A stretch of DNA of 64,000 bases from Proteus hauseri ATCC 700826 (lineage in GTDB: Bacteria; Pseudomonadota; Gammaproteobacteria; Enterobacterales; Enterobacteriaceae). A model generated the notes under the pieces. It was given only the letters and a program-made list of their open reading frames with translations, had not been told where the DNA came from and did not search any database. Each line of letters begins with the position of its first letter. The first letter of the stretch is position 1. Of the stretch, positions 8,737-19,255 are shown one piece after another. The stretch lies in assembly GCF_001654965.1 (NCBI RefSeq), contig NZ_LXEV01000003.1, forward strand, positions 62,001 through 126,000. The letters run 5' to 3'. Made by a program: the position numbers and the translations under genes.

Positions 8737-9429
8737 ATGCTTATAACGATAGCAGGATATTGCTGGGTATGTCGCCAACCATTGCATTATGATAATAAAG
8801 GTATTTGTTCGATTTGTATTCGCCATTTACCACTGCAAAAAAATCGTTGCCCTACCTGCCTGTATCCTTCAACGCATTCAATGATATTATGTGGGCGATG
8901 TTTAAAATCGCCCCCGCAGTGGAAACAGATGTTGACGGTGGCAGATTATCGCCCGCCATTAAATAAATTATTACACCTTTATAAATACCATCCTCGCCCT
9001 CAAATAGCTTTATGTCTTGCACGACTTTTTTTATTACGGTGGTTATCACATCGTCGAGAAAATATCGTGCATAAACCAGATAGAATTATTAGTGTGCCTT
9101 TGCATCGATACCGTCGTTGGCATCGAGGATTTGACCAAGTCAGCGTTATCGCTAAGCCTTTGGCTACGTGGTTAAATTGTCCTTATCAGTCAGATACCTT
9201 GATAAGAACTCGTGCTACACTAGTGCAAAGTCATCTGAGTGCCCGTCAAAGGCAACAGAATTTAGACCATGCATTTGTATTAAATAACACAGTGTTGGTA
9301 TCAGGGAAAAATCTGGCACTGATTGACGATGTTATCACTACAGGTGCGACACTCAATGCCATCGTGCCGTTGTTAATTCGTGCGGGAGCACGCTCTGTTG
9401 AGGTATGGGCAATTTGTCGAACCTTGTAG
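8737..9429 (+). CDS. gntX: GntX/ComF family phosphoribosyltransferase-like protein
   Basis: A 230-residue cytoplasmic protein resembling E. coli GntX. The N-terminal part carries paired Cys motifs (CWVC, CSIC, CPTC, CGRC) typical of the ComF zinc finger. The C-terminal part holds the PRPP-binding loop [13 protein letters not shown]. In naturally competent bacteria ComF helps DNA uptake; the enterobacterial role is unclear. The ATG at 8737 fits the homologue N-terminus and has AAGG 8 bases upstream. An in-frame ATG at 8704 and a long 5' extension overlapping bioH on the other strand are rejected. nfuA follows after 60 bases. Confidence 0.92.
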   Translation: MLITIAGYCWVCRQPLHYDNKGICSICIRHLPLQKNRCPTCLYPSTHSMILCGRCLKSPPQWKQMLTVADYRPPLNKLLHLYKYHPRPQIALCLARLFLLRWLSHRRENIVHKPDRIISVPLHRYRRWHRGFDQVSVIAKPLATWLNCPYQSDTLIRTRATLVQSHLSARQRQQNLDHAFVLNNTVLVSGKNLALIDDVITTGATLNAIVPLLIRAGARSVEVWAICRTL

Positions 9430-9489
9430 TTAACCGCCAATTGGGCGTATGATAACCAACCAGAACAGTCAACTATTGAGCAAGACGAT

Positions 9490-10068
9490 ATGATTACAAT
9501 TACTGATGCCGCACAGGCGCATTTTGCCAAACTACTGGCTAACCAAGAACCCAACACCCAAATCCGCGTATTTGTTATTAATCCCGGAACGCCTAATGCT
9601 GAATGTGGCGTTTCTTATTGCCCACCAGATGCAGTTGAACCTAACGATACTGAAATTAAGTTCGAAAAAATTTCTGCCTACGTTGATGATATTAGCGCCC
9701 CTTTTCTGGAAGAAGCTGAAATCGACTTCGTTACTGACCAATTAGGTTCACAATTAACACTGAAAGCACCTAACGCCAAAATGCGTAAAGTAGATGCTGA
9801 TGCTCCATTAATTGAACGCGTTGAATATGTGCTTCAGTCGCAAATTAACCCTCAATTAGCCGGTCATGGTGGTCGTGTTAGCCTGATGGAAATCACTGAA
9901 GATGGCTATGCTATCTTACAATTTGGTGGTGGTTGTAACGGTTGTTCAATGATAGATGTCACTTTAAAAGATGGCATCGAAAAAGAACTTCTCAACCTAT
10001 TCCCTGATGAATTAAAAGGCGTGAAAGATTTAACTGAACACCAACGTGGTGAGCACTCCTACTACTGA
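9490..10068 (+). CDS. nfuA: NfuA, Fe-S cluster carrier protein
   Basis: A 192-residue protein that carries [4Fe-4S] clusters to client apoproteins, especially during oxidative stress or iron limitation. Residues 1-95 form a degenerate A-type carrier domain in which the usual three cysteines are not all preserved. Residues 105-190 are the Nfu domain with Cys149-x-x-Cys152 in GGGCNGCSM, the same numbering as E. coli. The gene order bioH/gntX-nfuA is conserved in enterobacteria. Confidence 0.96.
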   Translation: MITITDAAQAHFAKLLANQEPNTQIRVFVINPGTPNAECGVSYCPPDAVEPNDTEIKFEKISAYVDDISAPFLEEAEIDFVTDQLGSQLTLKAPNAKMRKVDADAPLIERVEYVLQSQINPQLAGHGGRVSLMEITEDGYAILQFGGGCNGCSMIDVTLKDGIEKELLNLFPDELKGVKDLTEHQRGEHSYY

Positions 10069-10079
10069 TCCTCAGTTTC

Positions 10080-10123
10080 AAATCCCCTTTGGTACTCACC
10101 TGCACTGATATCATTGGGGATTT
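10080..10123 (+). terminator. Possible terminator after nfuA
   Basis: AAATCCCC (10080-10087) pairs with GGGGATTT (10116-10123). The loop is long (28 bases) and the T tract short, so this is a weak call. Confidence 0.35.
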
Positions 10124-10248
10124 GTATACAAAAAATTATCATTTACAAAAGCTAACGTCATTTTTACTAATTTGACGCTATTATAGATGTATCGTTCTCT
10201 CGCTCAGAACATAATAAATTACTTAACAATATAATAAACAAGACAATT

Positions 10249-10575
10249 ATGGATCGTTTTCAATTTCTTAGTATTGAACAAGCTTATCAATTCTGGGTAT
10301 CTCAATCAGCCATTTTAGTTGATGTAAGAGATCCACAGAGTTACAGACTTGGTCATGCAACAGGTGCTTTTCATCTCACCAATGAAACTATAAATCAGTT
10401 CTTACAAGATGCTGATTATGATATTCCAGTAATGGTAATGTGTTACCACGGCCATAGCAGTCAAGGTGCCGCACAATATCTGGTCAATATGGGCTTTGAA
10501 ACCGTTTATAGTATAAATGGGGGTTTTGAAGCGTGGCGAAGAGAGTTTCCACAAGCGATAACTTCTCTGCAATAA
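10249..10575 (+). CDS. glpE: GlpE, thiosulfate sulfurtransferase (single-domain rhodanese)
   Basis: A 108-residue single-domain rhodanese. The active-site loop CYHGHS places the catalytic Cys at residue 65, as in E. coli GlpE, which transfers sulfane sulfur from thiosulfate to cyanide or thioredoxin in vitro. The family motif VDVRDPQSY lies at residues 24-32. It heads the glpEGR set, with glpG 6 or 18 bases downstream depending on the start. Confidence 0.95.
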   Translation: MDRFQFLSIEQAYQFWVSQSAILVDVRDPQSYRLGHATGAFHLTNETINQFLQDADYDIPVMVMCYHGHSSQGAAQYLVNMGFETVYSINGGFEAWRREFPQAITSLQ

Positions 10576-10581
10576 CTACAG

Positions 10582-11433
10582 ATGAGTTTCCCGATGATCC
10601 ACATTATCACGCTATCCAATCCTCAACTCGCTGATCTATTTGTTAATTATATGGCGACTCAACATGTTCGCATTCATACACAAGTAGAATCTCAGCAAGT
10701 CAGCCTTTGGTTAGAAGACCAACAACAGTTGGAAATGGTTGAAAAAGAACTAAAAACTTTTCTTCGTGAACCTTTCCACCCACGATATCAAGCTGCAAGC
10801 TGGCAAGCGGGTAATCCGCAAAGCACGGGTATTAAATATCGCCCATCCTTTTCACTAAAAAACATGGTGCAACAATCAGGTCCTTTAACTGTACTTGTGG
10901 TGATCTTATGTGTGCTTATTTATATTTGGCAGCAAGTGGTTGGTGACTACGATGTTATGATTCATCTGGCCTGGCCATATGATGAAAGTTTAAACCTAGA
11001 AATTTGGCGTTATATTACCCCTGCATTTGTCCATTTTTCACTCACTCATATCGCGTTTAACCTTGCGATGTGGTGGTATCTGGCAAGCCAAACCGAACAA
11101 AAATTAGGTACCGGAAAGCTTTTTGTCATTATGTTGGTTTCCGCGCTGTTTAGTAATTGGGCGCAATCGCTGTTTACTGAATCCAATTTTGGCGGGCTAT
11201 CTGGCGTGGTGTATGCGCTCATTGGTTATGTGGGGCTGACGGGTTTACGTCACCCAGAAAAAGGGATTGGCGTACCAACAGGGCTGATTATTTTCTCGAT
11301 TATTTGGATTGTTGCCGGCCAAATGGGAGCATTAGGTGATTCAATTGCGAATGCTGCACATTTCGCAGGTTTCCTTATCGGCTTATTGATGGCTTTGTGG
11401 GATAATCGACACCAATTATCTCGTCGATCATAA
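10582..11433 (+). CDS. glpG: GlpG, rhomboid intramembrane serine protease
   Basis: A 283-residue inner-membrane protease. A soluble N-terminal domain (about 1-85) precedes six membrane helices. The catalytic dyad is Ser207 in GGLSGVVYA and His260 in NAAHFAGF, equivalent to Ser201 and His254 of E. coli; the loop-1 WR motif is present as IWRYITP. Homology begins at the Met at 10594, which would give 279 residues; neither start has a strong ribosome site. GlpG lies between glpE and glpR as in E. coli, although it has no proven role in glycerol metabolism. Confidence 0.94.
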   Translation: MSFPMIHIITLSNPQLADLFVNYMATQHVRIHTQVESQQVSLWLEDQQQLEMVEKELKTFLREPFHPRYQAASWQAGNPQSTGIKYRPSFSLKNMVQQSGPLTVLVVILCVLIYIWQQVVGDYDVMIHLAWPYDESLNLEIWRYITPAFVHFSLTHIAFNLAMWWYLASQTEQKLGTGKLFVIMLVSALFSNWAQSLFTESNFGGLSGVVYALIGYVGLTGLRHPEKGIGVPTGLIIFSIIWIVAGQMGALGDSIANAAHFAGFLIGLLMALWDNRHQLSRRS

Positions 11434-11471
11434 TAAAATTAACATGATATTTTTAACATTAGGGGATACCT

Positions 11472-12230
11472 GTGAAGCAAACACAACGACATGATGCCAT
11501 CATCGAACTGGTACGCCTACAAGGCTATGTCAGCACCGAAGAATTGGTGGAGCATTTTGAAGTCAGCCCACAGACAATCCGACGTGATTTAAATGAATTA
11601 GCGGAAAAGAACAAAATCCAACGTCATCACGGTGGCGCAGCATTACCTTCTAGCTCCGTCAATACAGCGTATCATGATCGCAAAATCATGTGGTCTGATG
11701 AAAAATCACGTATAGCACAACGTGTCGCCAGTTTAATACCTGATGGCGCAACGCTATTTATTGATATCGGCACTACGCCAGAAGCCGTAGCACATGCGCT
11801 AATTAACCATAAAAATCTGCGAATTGTGACCAATAATCTCAACGTTGCTACTCTACTGATGGGAAAAGAGGATTTTCGATTAATTCTTGCGGGTGGTGAA
11901 GTTCGCACACGAGATGGCGGTATTGTAGGCGAGGCAACCCTTGATTTTATCTCTCAATTCCGTCTCGATTACGGTATTTTAGGGATAAGCGGTATTGATA
12001 TGGACGGCTCATTACTTGAGTTTGATTATCATGAAGTTCGCACAAAACGCGCAATTATCGAAAATTCACGTTGTGTCATGTTAGTGACAGACCATTCAAA
12101 ATTTGGTCGTAATGCAATGGTTAATCTTGGCAATATGAACCTCATTGATTATCTCTTTACAGACCAAGAGCCACCCGCCGGTATACAAAAAATAGTAGAG
12201 CAACATAACGTCCAGTTAGAGCTTTGCTAA
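11472..12230 (+). CDS. glpR: GlpR, DeoR-family repressor of the glp regulon
   Basis: A 252-residue DeoR-type repressor that responds to glycerol-3-phosphate. The N-terminal HTH (about residues 18-40, with VSPQTIRRDLNEL) is followed by the DeoR sugar-phosphate sensor with GDxG-like IDIGTTPEAVA and the C-terminal VTDHSKFGR. The start is a GTG at 11472 behind AGGGGA. It probably represses glpD just downstream, since a GlpR-like operator lies between them. Confidence 0.95.
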   Translation: MKQTQRHDAIIELVRLQGYVSTEELVEHFEVSPQTIRRDLNELAEKNKIQRHHGGAALPSSSVNTAYHDRKIMWSDEKSRIAQRVASLIPDGATLFIDIGTTPEAVAHALINHKNLRIVTNNLNVATLLMGKEDFRLILAGGEVRTRDGGIVGEATLDFISQFRLDYGILGISGIDMDGSLLEFDYHEVRTKRAIIENSRCVMLVTDHSKFGRNAMVNLGNMNLIDYLFTDQEPPAGIQKIVEQHNVQLELC

Positions 12231-12244
12231 CTTTATCTCTGACT

Positions 12245-12278
12245 AGAAAAAAGTACCTTCTAAGGTACTTTTTCTTTT
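12245..12278 (+). terminator. Terminator of glpEGR
   Basis: A run of A plus GTACCTT pairs with AAGGTAC plus a T-rich run, with a 2-base loop. It begins 14 bases after the glpR stop. Confidence 0.88.
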
Positions 12279-12443
12279 GTATTTCGACCTATTAACTTTT
12301 TCTCGTTTTCCTTATTGTTTTTCTATTTTCGTCTATTCTTTATACTTTCTCTTCATTAATTATCTTTTCTATTTTTATCAATCAATTAGCCATGTTCCCT
12401 TTGTACCAATAAACACACTATTTGTGGGGATATGATAATAAAT

Positions 12444-12459
12444 TGTTATCTATATCACG
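12444..12459 (+). promoter_or_regulatory. CRP-like site upstream of glpD
   Basis: TGTTA-N6-TCACG matches 8 of the 10 conserved positions of the CRP consensus TGTGA-N6-TCACA. It is 110 bases before glpD, a gene activated by cAMP-CRP in E. coli. The rest of the 339-base spacer between glpR and glpD is AT-rich and unremarkable apart from the GlpR-like site. Confidence 0.5.
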
Positions 12460-12515
12460 CACTAATGTTTTTTATCAGTTATATAGTTGGCATTTTCTGC
12501 AAATATCATTACAAT

Positions 12516-12536
12516 TATGAGCGAAAACGAACATTA
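12516..12536 (+). promoter_or_regulatory. GlpR operator-like palindrome upstream of glpD
   Basis: ATGAGCGAAAACGAACATT resembles the E. coli GlpR operator, which has TTCG and CGAA half-sites around an AT centre. It ends 33 bases before the glpD start, so bound GlpR would block the promoter or early transcription. Confidence 0.6.
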
Positions 12537-12569
12537 AAGAATTTTTTCGCGCATTCTTAGGAGGATGTT

Positions 12570-14066
12570 ATGGAAACCAAAGACTTGATTGTCATCGGCG
12601 GCGGAATAAACGGCGCTGGAATTGCGGCGGATGCAGCAGGCCGAGGCCTTTCAGTGTTAATGCTGGAAGCTCAAGACTTGGCAAGCGCAACGTCTTCCGC
12701 TAGTTCAAAACTAATTCATGGTGGCTTACGCTATTTAGAGCATTACGAATTCCGTTTAGTTAGCGAGGCGCTAGCTGAGCGTGAAGTATTATTAAGACTG
12801 GCGCCACATATCGCATTTCCAATGCGTTTTCGTCTGCCACATCAACCCCACTTGCGCCCAGCATGGATGATCCGTATTGGTTTGTTCCTTTATGATCATT
12901 TAGGAAAACGCGTGAGTTTACCAAGCAGCAAGGGCATCAAATTCGGTGCAAATTCTGTACTAAAACCTGATTTTACTCGTGGTTTTGAATATTCAGACTG
13001 TTGGGTTGATGATGCACGTTTAGTCGTACTTAATGCGCAAGAAATCGTTCGTCGTGGTGGTGAAGTACTAACTCGCACCAAAGTCACTCGTGCATGGCGC
13101 GAAAATGATCTGTGGATGGTCGAAGCACAAGATATGCGTTCTGGCGAAACCACGTGTTATCAAGCCAAAGCTTTAGTTAATGCGGCTGGGCCTTGGGTTA
13201 AAACCTTATTTGATGAAGGCTTAAAACTCAAATCACCTTATGGTATTCGTCTCATTAAAGGCAGCCATATTGTTATTCCTCGTGCCCATAACGAGCCACA
13301 AGCATATATCTTACAAAACGAAGATAATCGTATTGTCTTCGTTATTCCTTGGATGGATGAGTTCTCTATCATCGGTACAACAGATGTAGAATATAGCGGT
13401 GATCCTAAAGATGTGGCCATTGATGACAACGAAGTTCAATACTTACTGAAAGTCTACAATGATCACTTCAAGAAACAACTGACTAAAGATGACGTTGTTT
13501 GGAATTACTCCGGTGTTCGCCCATTATGTGATGATGAATCTGATTCACCGCAAGCCATCACCCGTGATTACACTCTTGATGTACATGATAACAATGGTAA
13601 AACGCCACTGCTGTCTGTTTTTGGTGGTAAATTAACCACTTACCGTAAATTAGGTGAGCATGCCGTTGATAAACTTAATGCCTATTTCCCTAATATGGGT
13701 AAACCTTGGACTAAAGAGGGGCAGTTACCCGGCGGTAATTTAGAAGGTTGTGACCGTGATGGTTATTCACGCTTAATTCGTCAACGTCATACATGGTTAC
13801 CAGAAGCATTGGCTCTGCGTTTTGCTCGCACTTATGGTAGCAATACTGAATTGTTGCTTGAAGGTATTAGCGATTTAGCCGGTATGGGCGAGAACTTTGG
13901 CCATAATCTGTATGAAGCTGAATTGCGTTATTTAGTAAAACATGAGTGGGTAATTGGTGTTGATGATGCTATTTGGCGTCGCACCAAACTCGGCATGTGG
14001 TTAAATGACGAACAAAAACAACGTATTACCCAATGGCTAGAGACCAATACAAAAGTAACTGTTTAA
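12570..14066 (+). CDS. glpD: GlpD, aerobic glycerol-3-phosphate dehydrogenase
   Basis: A 498-residue FAD enzyme of the inner-membrane surface that oxidises glycerol-3-phosphate to dihydroxyacetone phosphate and passes electrons to quinone. The N-terminal dinucleotide fold GGGINGAG (residues 10-17) binds FAD. Further family signatures are SSKLIHGGLRYLEHYEF, the GTTDVEYSG loop and FGGKLTTYRKLGEHAV. The C-terminal helical domain is intact. Length equals that of E. coli GlpD within a few residues. The ATG follows AGGAGG. It forms a single-gene unit with CRP- and GlpR-like sites upstream and a terminator downstream. Confidence 0.97.
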   Translation: METKDLIVIGGGINGAGIAADAAGRGLSVLMLEAQDLASATSSASSKLIHGGLRYLEHYEFRLVSEALAEREVLLRLAPHIAFPMRFRLPHQPHLRPAWMIRIGLFLYDHLGKRVSLPSSKGIKFGANSVLKPDFTRGFEYSDCWVDDARLVVLNAQEIVRRGGEVLTRTKVTRAWRENDLWMVEAQDMRSGETTCYQAKALVNAAGPWVKTLFDEGLKLKSPYGIRLIKGSHIVIPRAHNEPQAYILQNEDNRIVFVIPWMDEFSIIGTTDVEYSGDPKDVAIDDNEVQYLLKVYNDHFKKQLTKDDVVWNYSGVRPLCDDESDSPQAITRDYTLDVHDNNGKTPLLSVFGGKLTTYRKLGEHAVDKLNAYFPNMGKPWTKEGQLPGGNLEGCDRDGYSRLIRQRHTWLPEALALRFARTYGSNTELLLEGISDLAGMGENFGHNLYEAELRYLVKHEWVIGVDDAIWRRTKLGMWLNDEQKQRITQWLETNTKVTV

Positions 14067-14123
14067 CTCACAAACGGTAAACGTATTCTCTGACTCTGTT
14101 TAATGTTCTTATTAGCAATTTTT

Positions 14124-14152
14124 GTGGCGCCTTATACCGCGCCACTTTTTTT
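14124..14152 (+). terminator. Terminator of glpD
   Basis: GTGGCGC (14124-14130) pairs perfectly with GCGCCAC (14139-14145), loop 8 bases, followed by seven T residues. Confidence 0.92.
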
Positions 14153-14193
14153 GTTTTTTCACAAAGAGTCTCTTAAATGATAACCTACTGATA

Positions 14194-14544
14194 TCACAAT
14201 TTTTTATCTAAAAAATCCTTTAGTACTATTGCGTTATTTTGCTGCTCATTTTTACCTGAATAGAGTAAAACTAATGTTTTCTCTTTGGCTATTTGCAACA
14301 ACGGCTGCCAATTTTCAGGAGCGACTTCCAGCTCTTTAATATAGCGCTGAGTAAACTCAATAAAATCGCCTTCACCGCCATGAAACCACTTTCTTAATTC
14401 AGATGATGGTGCAACGTTTTTATTCCACTCATCATAATGAAAATCTGCTTTTTTAATACCTCTAGGCCAAAGTCTATCAACCAATACTCGATAACCTTCA
14501 TTCTCGCCTTCTTTATCACCATAAACTCGCTTACATATAATCAT
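14194..14544 (-). CDS. yeaO: YeaO-like DUF488 family protein
   Basis: A 116-residue cytoplasmic protein matching E. coli YeaO: CKRVY at the N-terminus, then YRVLVDRLWPRGIKK, ELRKWFHG and LVLLYSGKNEQQNNAIVL. DUF488 proteins carry short Arg/Cys-like motifs and have been speculated to bind nucleic acid or iron, but no activity is settled. It is convergent with glpD and stands alone. Confidence 0.88.
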   Translation of the reverse strand: MIICKRVYGDKEGENEGYRVLVDRLWPRGIKKADFHYDEWNKNVAPSSELRKWFHGGEGDFIEFTQRYIKELEVAPENWQPLLQIAKEKTLVLLYSGKNEQQNNAIVLKDFLDKKL

Positions 14545-14770
14545 TTAGCCTCCAATGACAACTTAATTTAGTTTTATTGTAGAAGATAACGACTTTTATT
14601 TATCAGACAAAGTCCTTATTTTTTCGCCTTAAGTACCCTTTTTCTTTCTTAAACTCTACGTAATCCATTACCTCAACATGAAATTTTTTCTTATTTCCAT
14701 TGAATTATCCTCATCAAAAATAAGGTGAATAACTGTTGACTAAATAACCTAATTAAGAGAATCTACTTCT

Positions 14771-14794
14771 AGACGTCTAAACGTTTGGACGGTT
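14771..14794 (+). promoter_or_regulatory. Three tandem met boxes (MetJ operator) of metF
   Basis: AGACGTCT-AAACGTTT-GGACGGTT are three contiguous octamers matching the MetJ consensus at 8, 6 and 5 of 8 positions. They lie 69-92 bases before the metF start, the usual place for repression by MetJ with S-adenosylmethionine. The rest of the 318-base spacer between yeaO and metF is AT-rich with no gene. Confidence 0.9.
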
Positions 14795-14853
14795 AAATAA
14801 GTGGTAATACGTAATAAAATAAAAATAAAAACACAGTGACATTACATCAATGA

Positions 14854-15762
<909 letters not shown>

Positions 15763-15771
15763 AAAACAATT

Positions 15772-15804
15772 ACCCCGCCAATCAATATAGCGGGGTGACT
15801 TTTT
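15772..15804. terminator. Bidirectional terminator between metF and the DUF4291 gene
   Basis: ACCCCGC (15772-15778) pairs with GCGGGGT (15790-15796). T tracts flank it on both strands (TTTTT downstream on plus, TTTTTT beyond the other arm on minus), so it can serve both convergent genes. Confidence 0.88.
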
Positions 15805-15812
15805 GGCAAAGA

Positions 15813-16403
15813 CTACTCACCAAAACAGTAAGGTTTTTCTACTGGCAATAAGCGGTAAGCTGTATCTAAATCACCATTTGCGATACAGGCATCAATTTGA
15901 TGAACCTTATCAGTGATATCTGTAATATTCACAATCCAATCTTTGCAATATTGTTCAACGGCTTGATTACGTAAACCGATTTGAATAGTGCGATAATTTA
16001 ATCGGTTAAGATAAATATCTCGCTCTGGATCCCATTGAATGCGAATATCACTAGCTTCGGCTGCTTTTTTCCATGCTTCACCACTTGCGTAGCTGTCTGG
16101 ATCAAAATGACTTATAACGCCTTTGGTAAGCATCGTTTGAAACCCTTCATGGGTAATATCAACCGCTAAAATAGAGGCTTGATTAGGATCTTTACGTCCC
16201 CAACCAGAACGATACATCATCCAAAGAAAAGAGGGTTTTACCCATGTCATACGCGTTAAGCTGAAAGGTGGGGAAACAAAAGTCCCGTTTGCGACTGCGC
16301 TCTGAGCAATTGTATTCGAGTAGGCTTGATAAACACGAACAAATTTATCCGTATAAAATGCCCTTACTTGACACTCAGGACATCGGTCAACATCATCGTT
16401 CAT
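15813..16403 (-). CDS. DUF4291 family protein
   Basis: A 196-residue soluble protein. Conserved family landmarks are visible in order: VRAFYTDKFVRVYQAYS, then FVSPPFSLTRMTWVKPSF, LWMMYRSGWGRKD, and RTIQIGLRNQAV. DUF4291 is widespread in bacteria and fungi and its activity is unknown to me. Three cysteines occur near the ends. It stands alone; 259 bases of AT-rich DNA separate it from the next minus-strand gene. Confidence 0.85.
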   Translation of the reverse strand: MNDDVDRCPECQVRAFYTDKFVRVYQAYSNTIAQSAVANGTFVSPPFSLTRMTWVKPSFLWMMYRSGWGRKDPNQASILAVDITHEGFQTMLTKGVISHFDPDSYASGEAWKKAAEASDIRIQWDPERDIYLNRLNYRTIQIGLRNQAVEQYCKDWIVNITDITDKVHQIDACIANGDLDTAYRLLPVEKPYCFGE

Positions 16404-16662
16404 CTTTCTTTAATATCCTTTTATATTAATAAAATGGAACTATCTGCCTAAATTATGAGCCTCTGATTAATGATAATCAAGGGCTGCTATTTTCATTAAG
16501 ACAACAGATAGGGTAACGCGCAATAAAAGAAATAAAAAAAAGAATAGCAATAAAACAAGCGGACTAATGTCACGATAGTGTGTTAAATACACCACAATGA
16601 GACAAATACTGACTCTATTTAACTTCATAAAGTAAGCAAAATAAGAAAATTAATTGCCTTAT

Positions 16663-17664
16663 CTAAGCAGAAATAAGGCGTTCGATCAGCTGAGTTTTAA
16701 CCAATGGCGGCGATTTTACAGTTTCACCTGAAATTTTTGCAGCCATGATTTTAAAGGCTTTTTCTACCAGTAATGCCTCGTCTTGCTTCATTGACCACAC
16801 ATTATTAGGCAAAAAACTCAGCATAATATGTTCATCAAATGTGCCAATATGCAAATGCTCAGGAATAGCACCCTGTTGTTGACGTATTACGCTTAATATT
16901 CCTTCCAAAACAGGCAATGAAGACGCAATGAAATGGGAAGGTATTTGTTGGTATTGCGCTAAATATTGCCTCATCATCTGCTCACCATCTTTTGTGGTGT
17001 TGTGTTCAGCATAAGAGACCGTCACTTGGTTATCATCGCCATAATGCGCTTTAATAGCTTGAATATAACCACGTAAACGCGCAGCGATAGTCGGCAGCAA
17101 AGCATCTCCCGCAAAAAAATGAATGGGTGAGTTCTCTCTTATCATTGCTTTGGTTAGTTGCAAACCACTGTCGCAGTTATCTGAAGCAACACAAATTGCA
17201 TCAGGTACAGAAAAATCTCTATCTAAAAAAACTAAGGGTTTTTGGCGATGTTTAACATGATGTAGCTGATTTTTTCGGCTTGCCGATACAATAAAAATAC
17301 CATCAACATTGCGTTCATCCATTGATTTAACAAGCTTATTTTCATTTTTGATATCACCATAGGTACAGCTAATCGTTAGCTGACAACCAATTTGGTGACA
17401 ATGCATTTCTAATTTTTCAGCTAAAGCCGCAAAAAATGGATTGGAGAGACGAGGAATAACCAGACCATAGGTATCTGTTTTATTCAGTTTTAAGCTTCTT
17501 GCTGCATGGTTAACGGTATAACCAAAAACTTCAACATAATCAGCGATTTTCTTTTGTGTTTTTGCACTGATCCGATATTGGTCACCTTTACCATTTAATA
17601 CTAATCTAACTGTGGTAATAGACAAATTCAGGTCGTTTGCAATCTGTTCAACTGTTTTTGCCAT
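16663..17664 (-). CDS. LacI-family regulator of Cra/FruR type
   Basis: A 333-residue repressor. The N-terminal HTH (residues 4-25) is followed by the hinge, where VLNGKGDQYRISAKT closely resembles the INGKAKQYRVS of Cra/FruR, and then a periplasmic-binding-protein-like sensor with GLVIPRLSNPFFAAL. Cra itself senses fructose phosphates; the ligand here is probably an intermediate of the operon. It is the last gene of the minus-strand catabolic operon, 54 bases after tctA, with a hairpin between. A Cra-like operator at 26240-26255, ahead of the first gene, is a natural target. Confidence 0.85.
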   Translation of the reverse strand: MAKTVEQIANDLNLSITTVRLVLNGKGDQYRISAKTQKKIADYVEVFGYTVNHAARSLKLNKTDTYGLVIPRLSNPFFAALAEKLEMHCHQIGCQLTISCTYGDIKNENKLVKSMDERNVDGIFIVSASRKNQLHHVKHRQKPLVFLDRDFSVPDAICVASDNCDSGLQLTKAMIRENSPIHFFAGDALLPTIAARLRGYIQAIKAHYGDDNQVTVSYAEHNTTKDGEQMMRQYLAQYQQIPSHFIASSLPVLEGILSVIRQQQGAIPEHLHIGTFDEHIMLSFLPNNVWSMKQDEALLVEKAFKIMAAKISGETVKSPPLVKTQLIERLISA

Positions 17665-17685
17665 TAATATTCCATCATTAAGATT

Positions 17686-17708
17686 GCCCTCACCTTATCA
17701 GTGAGGGC
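17686..17708 (-). other. Intercistronic hairpin between tctA and the lacI-type gene
   Basis: GCCCTCAC (17686-17693) pairs perfectly with GTGAGGGC (17701-17708), loop 7 bases. No T tract follows on the minus strand, so it is more likely an mRNA-stability or partial-termination element that lowers regulator expression relative to the transporter. Confidence 0.6.
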
Positions 17709-17718
17709 GGGTTAACCA

Positions 17719-19236
17719 TTATTGAGCGGGTTTAGCTCGCCATTTCTTCCACATTGATTTTAACGTTAGCCCCACTATCGGCAATACCAGCGTTAATAGT
17801 GCAATTGCTAAAAATGTTGCGGTAATTGGGCGTGTATACAGAATAGATAAATCACCCTGAGACATCATTAAAGCACGACGTAAATTAGATTCCGCCATCG
17901 GTCCAAGAATAATGCCAATCACAACCGGTGACATAGAGAAATCAAGCTTAATCATGATATAAGCTAATAACCCAGCCCCCATCATCACAAATACATCAAT
18001 GATACTATGATTAACTGAATACGCACCGACACTGCATAGTACAAAAATAATGGGGACTAAAACGCGACGAGGTACATCCATCACTCGAACAAAGAGTTTC
18101 ATACATAAGAAACCTAAGATACCGAGGAATATATTCGCCATCATTAAGCCAATAAAAATACTATTAACCTCAACGGGATTATCAGTAAAAAGCTGTGGTC
18201 CTAAAGCAAGTCCTTGCACCATAAAGGCACCCATAATAATGGCTGTTGCACCATCACCGGGGATCCCTAAGGTCATTAAAGGCACCATTGTTCCGCCTGT
18301 TACTGAGTTTGCACCAGCTTCTGGTGCAGCAACACCTTCTGGTGAACCGTGGCCAAACTCTTCAGGGTGTTTTGACCAACGCTTTGCTTCGTTGTAAGAG
18401 ATAAATGATGAGATATCTCCACCCGTTCCCGGAATAGCACCAATGGTCGTACCTATTGCAGATGAGCGGAAATAGGTTGGCAGTACACGTTTAAAATCAG
18501 ACCAAGTTGGTAATACACGATGAATACGAGCATTAATCTTTTCACTCTTCTTCTGTTTACGCTCGCGGTATTCCTCTTCAAAGCTAATCAATCCTTGAGA
18601 GAATGCAAACAGCCCAACCAGAATTGGAATAAAAGAAACTCCCCCCATTAAATACACCGTATCAAAAGTAAAACGAGGGCCTGATGTCATCGGGTCTAGC
18701 CCAATAGTTGCGATAGCTAAACCAATTGCGCCCCCCATCAATCCTTTCACAATCGATTGCGATGATACACTGGTAATAATACTTATGCCAAATACAGCAA
18801 GTGCAAAGTATTCAGCAGCAGAGAACCCCGTTGCCACTTTGGCCAACTGTGGCGCAATCACAATAAGTGCGATGGTACTGAAGATCCCACCAAACATGGA
18901 TCCCATCGTAGATAAACCTAAAGCGCGCCCAGCTTCACCTTTTTTCGCCATTGGATAACCATCCAATACCGTTGCAGCTGATGCAGGTGTTCCCGGTGTG
19001 CTAATTAATATTGCTGTAATAGACCCGCCATATACCGCACCGCAATACATACCAAGTAGTAATAGAATTCCTGTCATTCCTTGAAAGGAATAAGTTAATG
19101 GAAGAAGAAGGGCAATTCCCATATTTACTGTTAGACCAGGTAATGCGCCGATAATAATACCCGCGAATACCCCTAACAGGATCATCGTTATCGTTTCCAA
19201 GCTGAAAACGACCATTAAAGCATCTAATATTTCCAT
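17719..19236 (-). CDS. Tripartite tricarboxylate-type transporter large membrane subunit (TctA)
   Basis: A 505-residue polytopic inner-membrane protein of the TctA family with about 11-12 spans. It shows the Gly/Pro-rich motifs typical of TctA: GALPGLTVNMGIALLLPLT near the N-terminus and GAIPGTGGDISSF and TLGIPGDGATA in the middle. It works with TctB and the periplasmic TctC to take up an organic acid or sugar acid using an ion gradient. The ATG follows AAAGGAG. The substrate is probably the compound handled by the enzymes of this operon. Confidence 0.9.
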   Translation of the reverse strand: MEILDALMVVFSLETITMILLGVFAGIIIGALPGLTVNMGIALLLPLTYSFQGMTGILLLLGMYCGAVYGGSITAILISTPGTPASAATVLDGYPMAKKGEAGRALGLSTMGSMFGGIFSTIALIVIAPQLAKVATGFSAAEYFALAVFGISIITSVSSQSIVKGLMGGAIGLAIATIGLDPMTSGPRFTFDTVYLMGGVSFIPILVGLFAFSQGLISFEEEYRERKQKKSEKINARIHRVLPTWSDFKRVLPTYFRSSAIGTTIGAIPGTGGDISSFISYNEAKRWSKHPEEFGHGSPEGVAAPEAGANSVTGGTMVPLMTLGIPGDGATAIIMGAFMVQGLALGPQLFTDNPVEVNSIFIGLMMANIFLGILGFLCMKLFVRVMDVPRRVLVPIIFVLCSVGAYSVNHSIIDVFVMMGAGLLAYIMIKLDFSMSPVVIGIILGPMAESNLRRALMMSQGDLSILYTRPITATFLAIALLTLVLPIVGLTLKSMWKKWRAKPAQ

Positions 19237-19255
19237 ACCAAAGCTCCTTTACCGC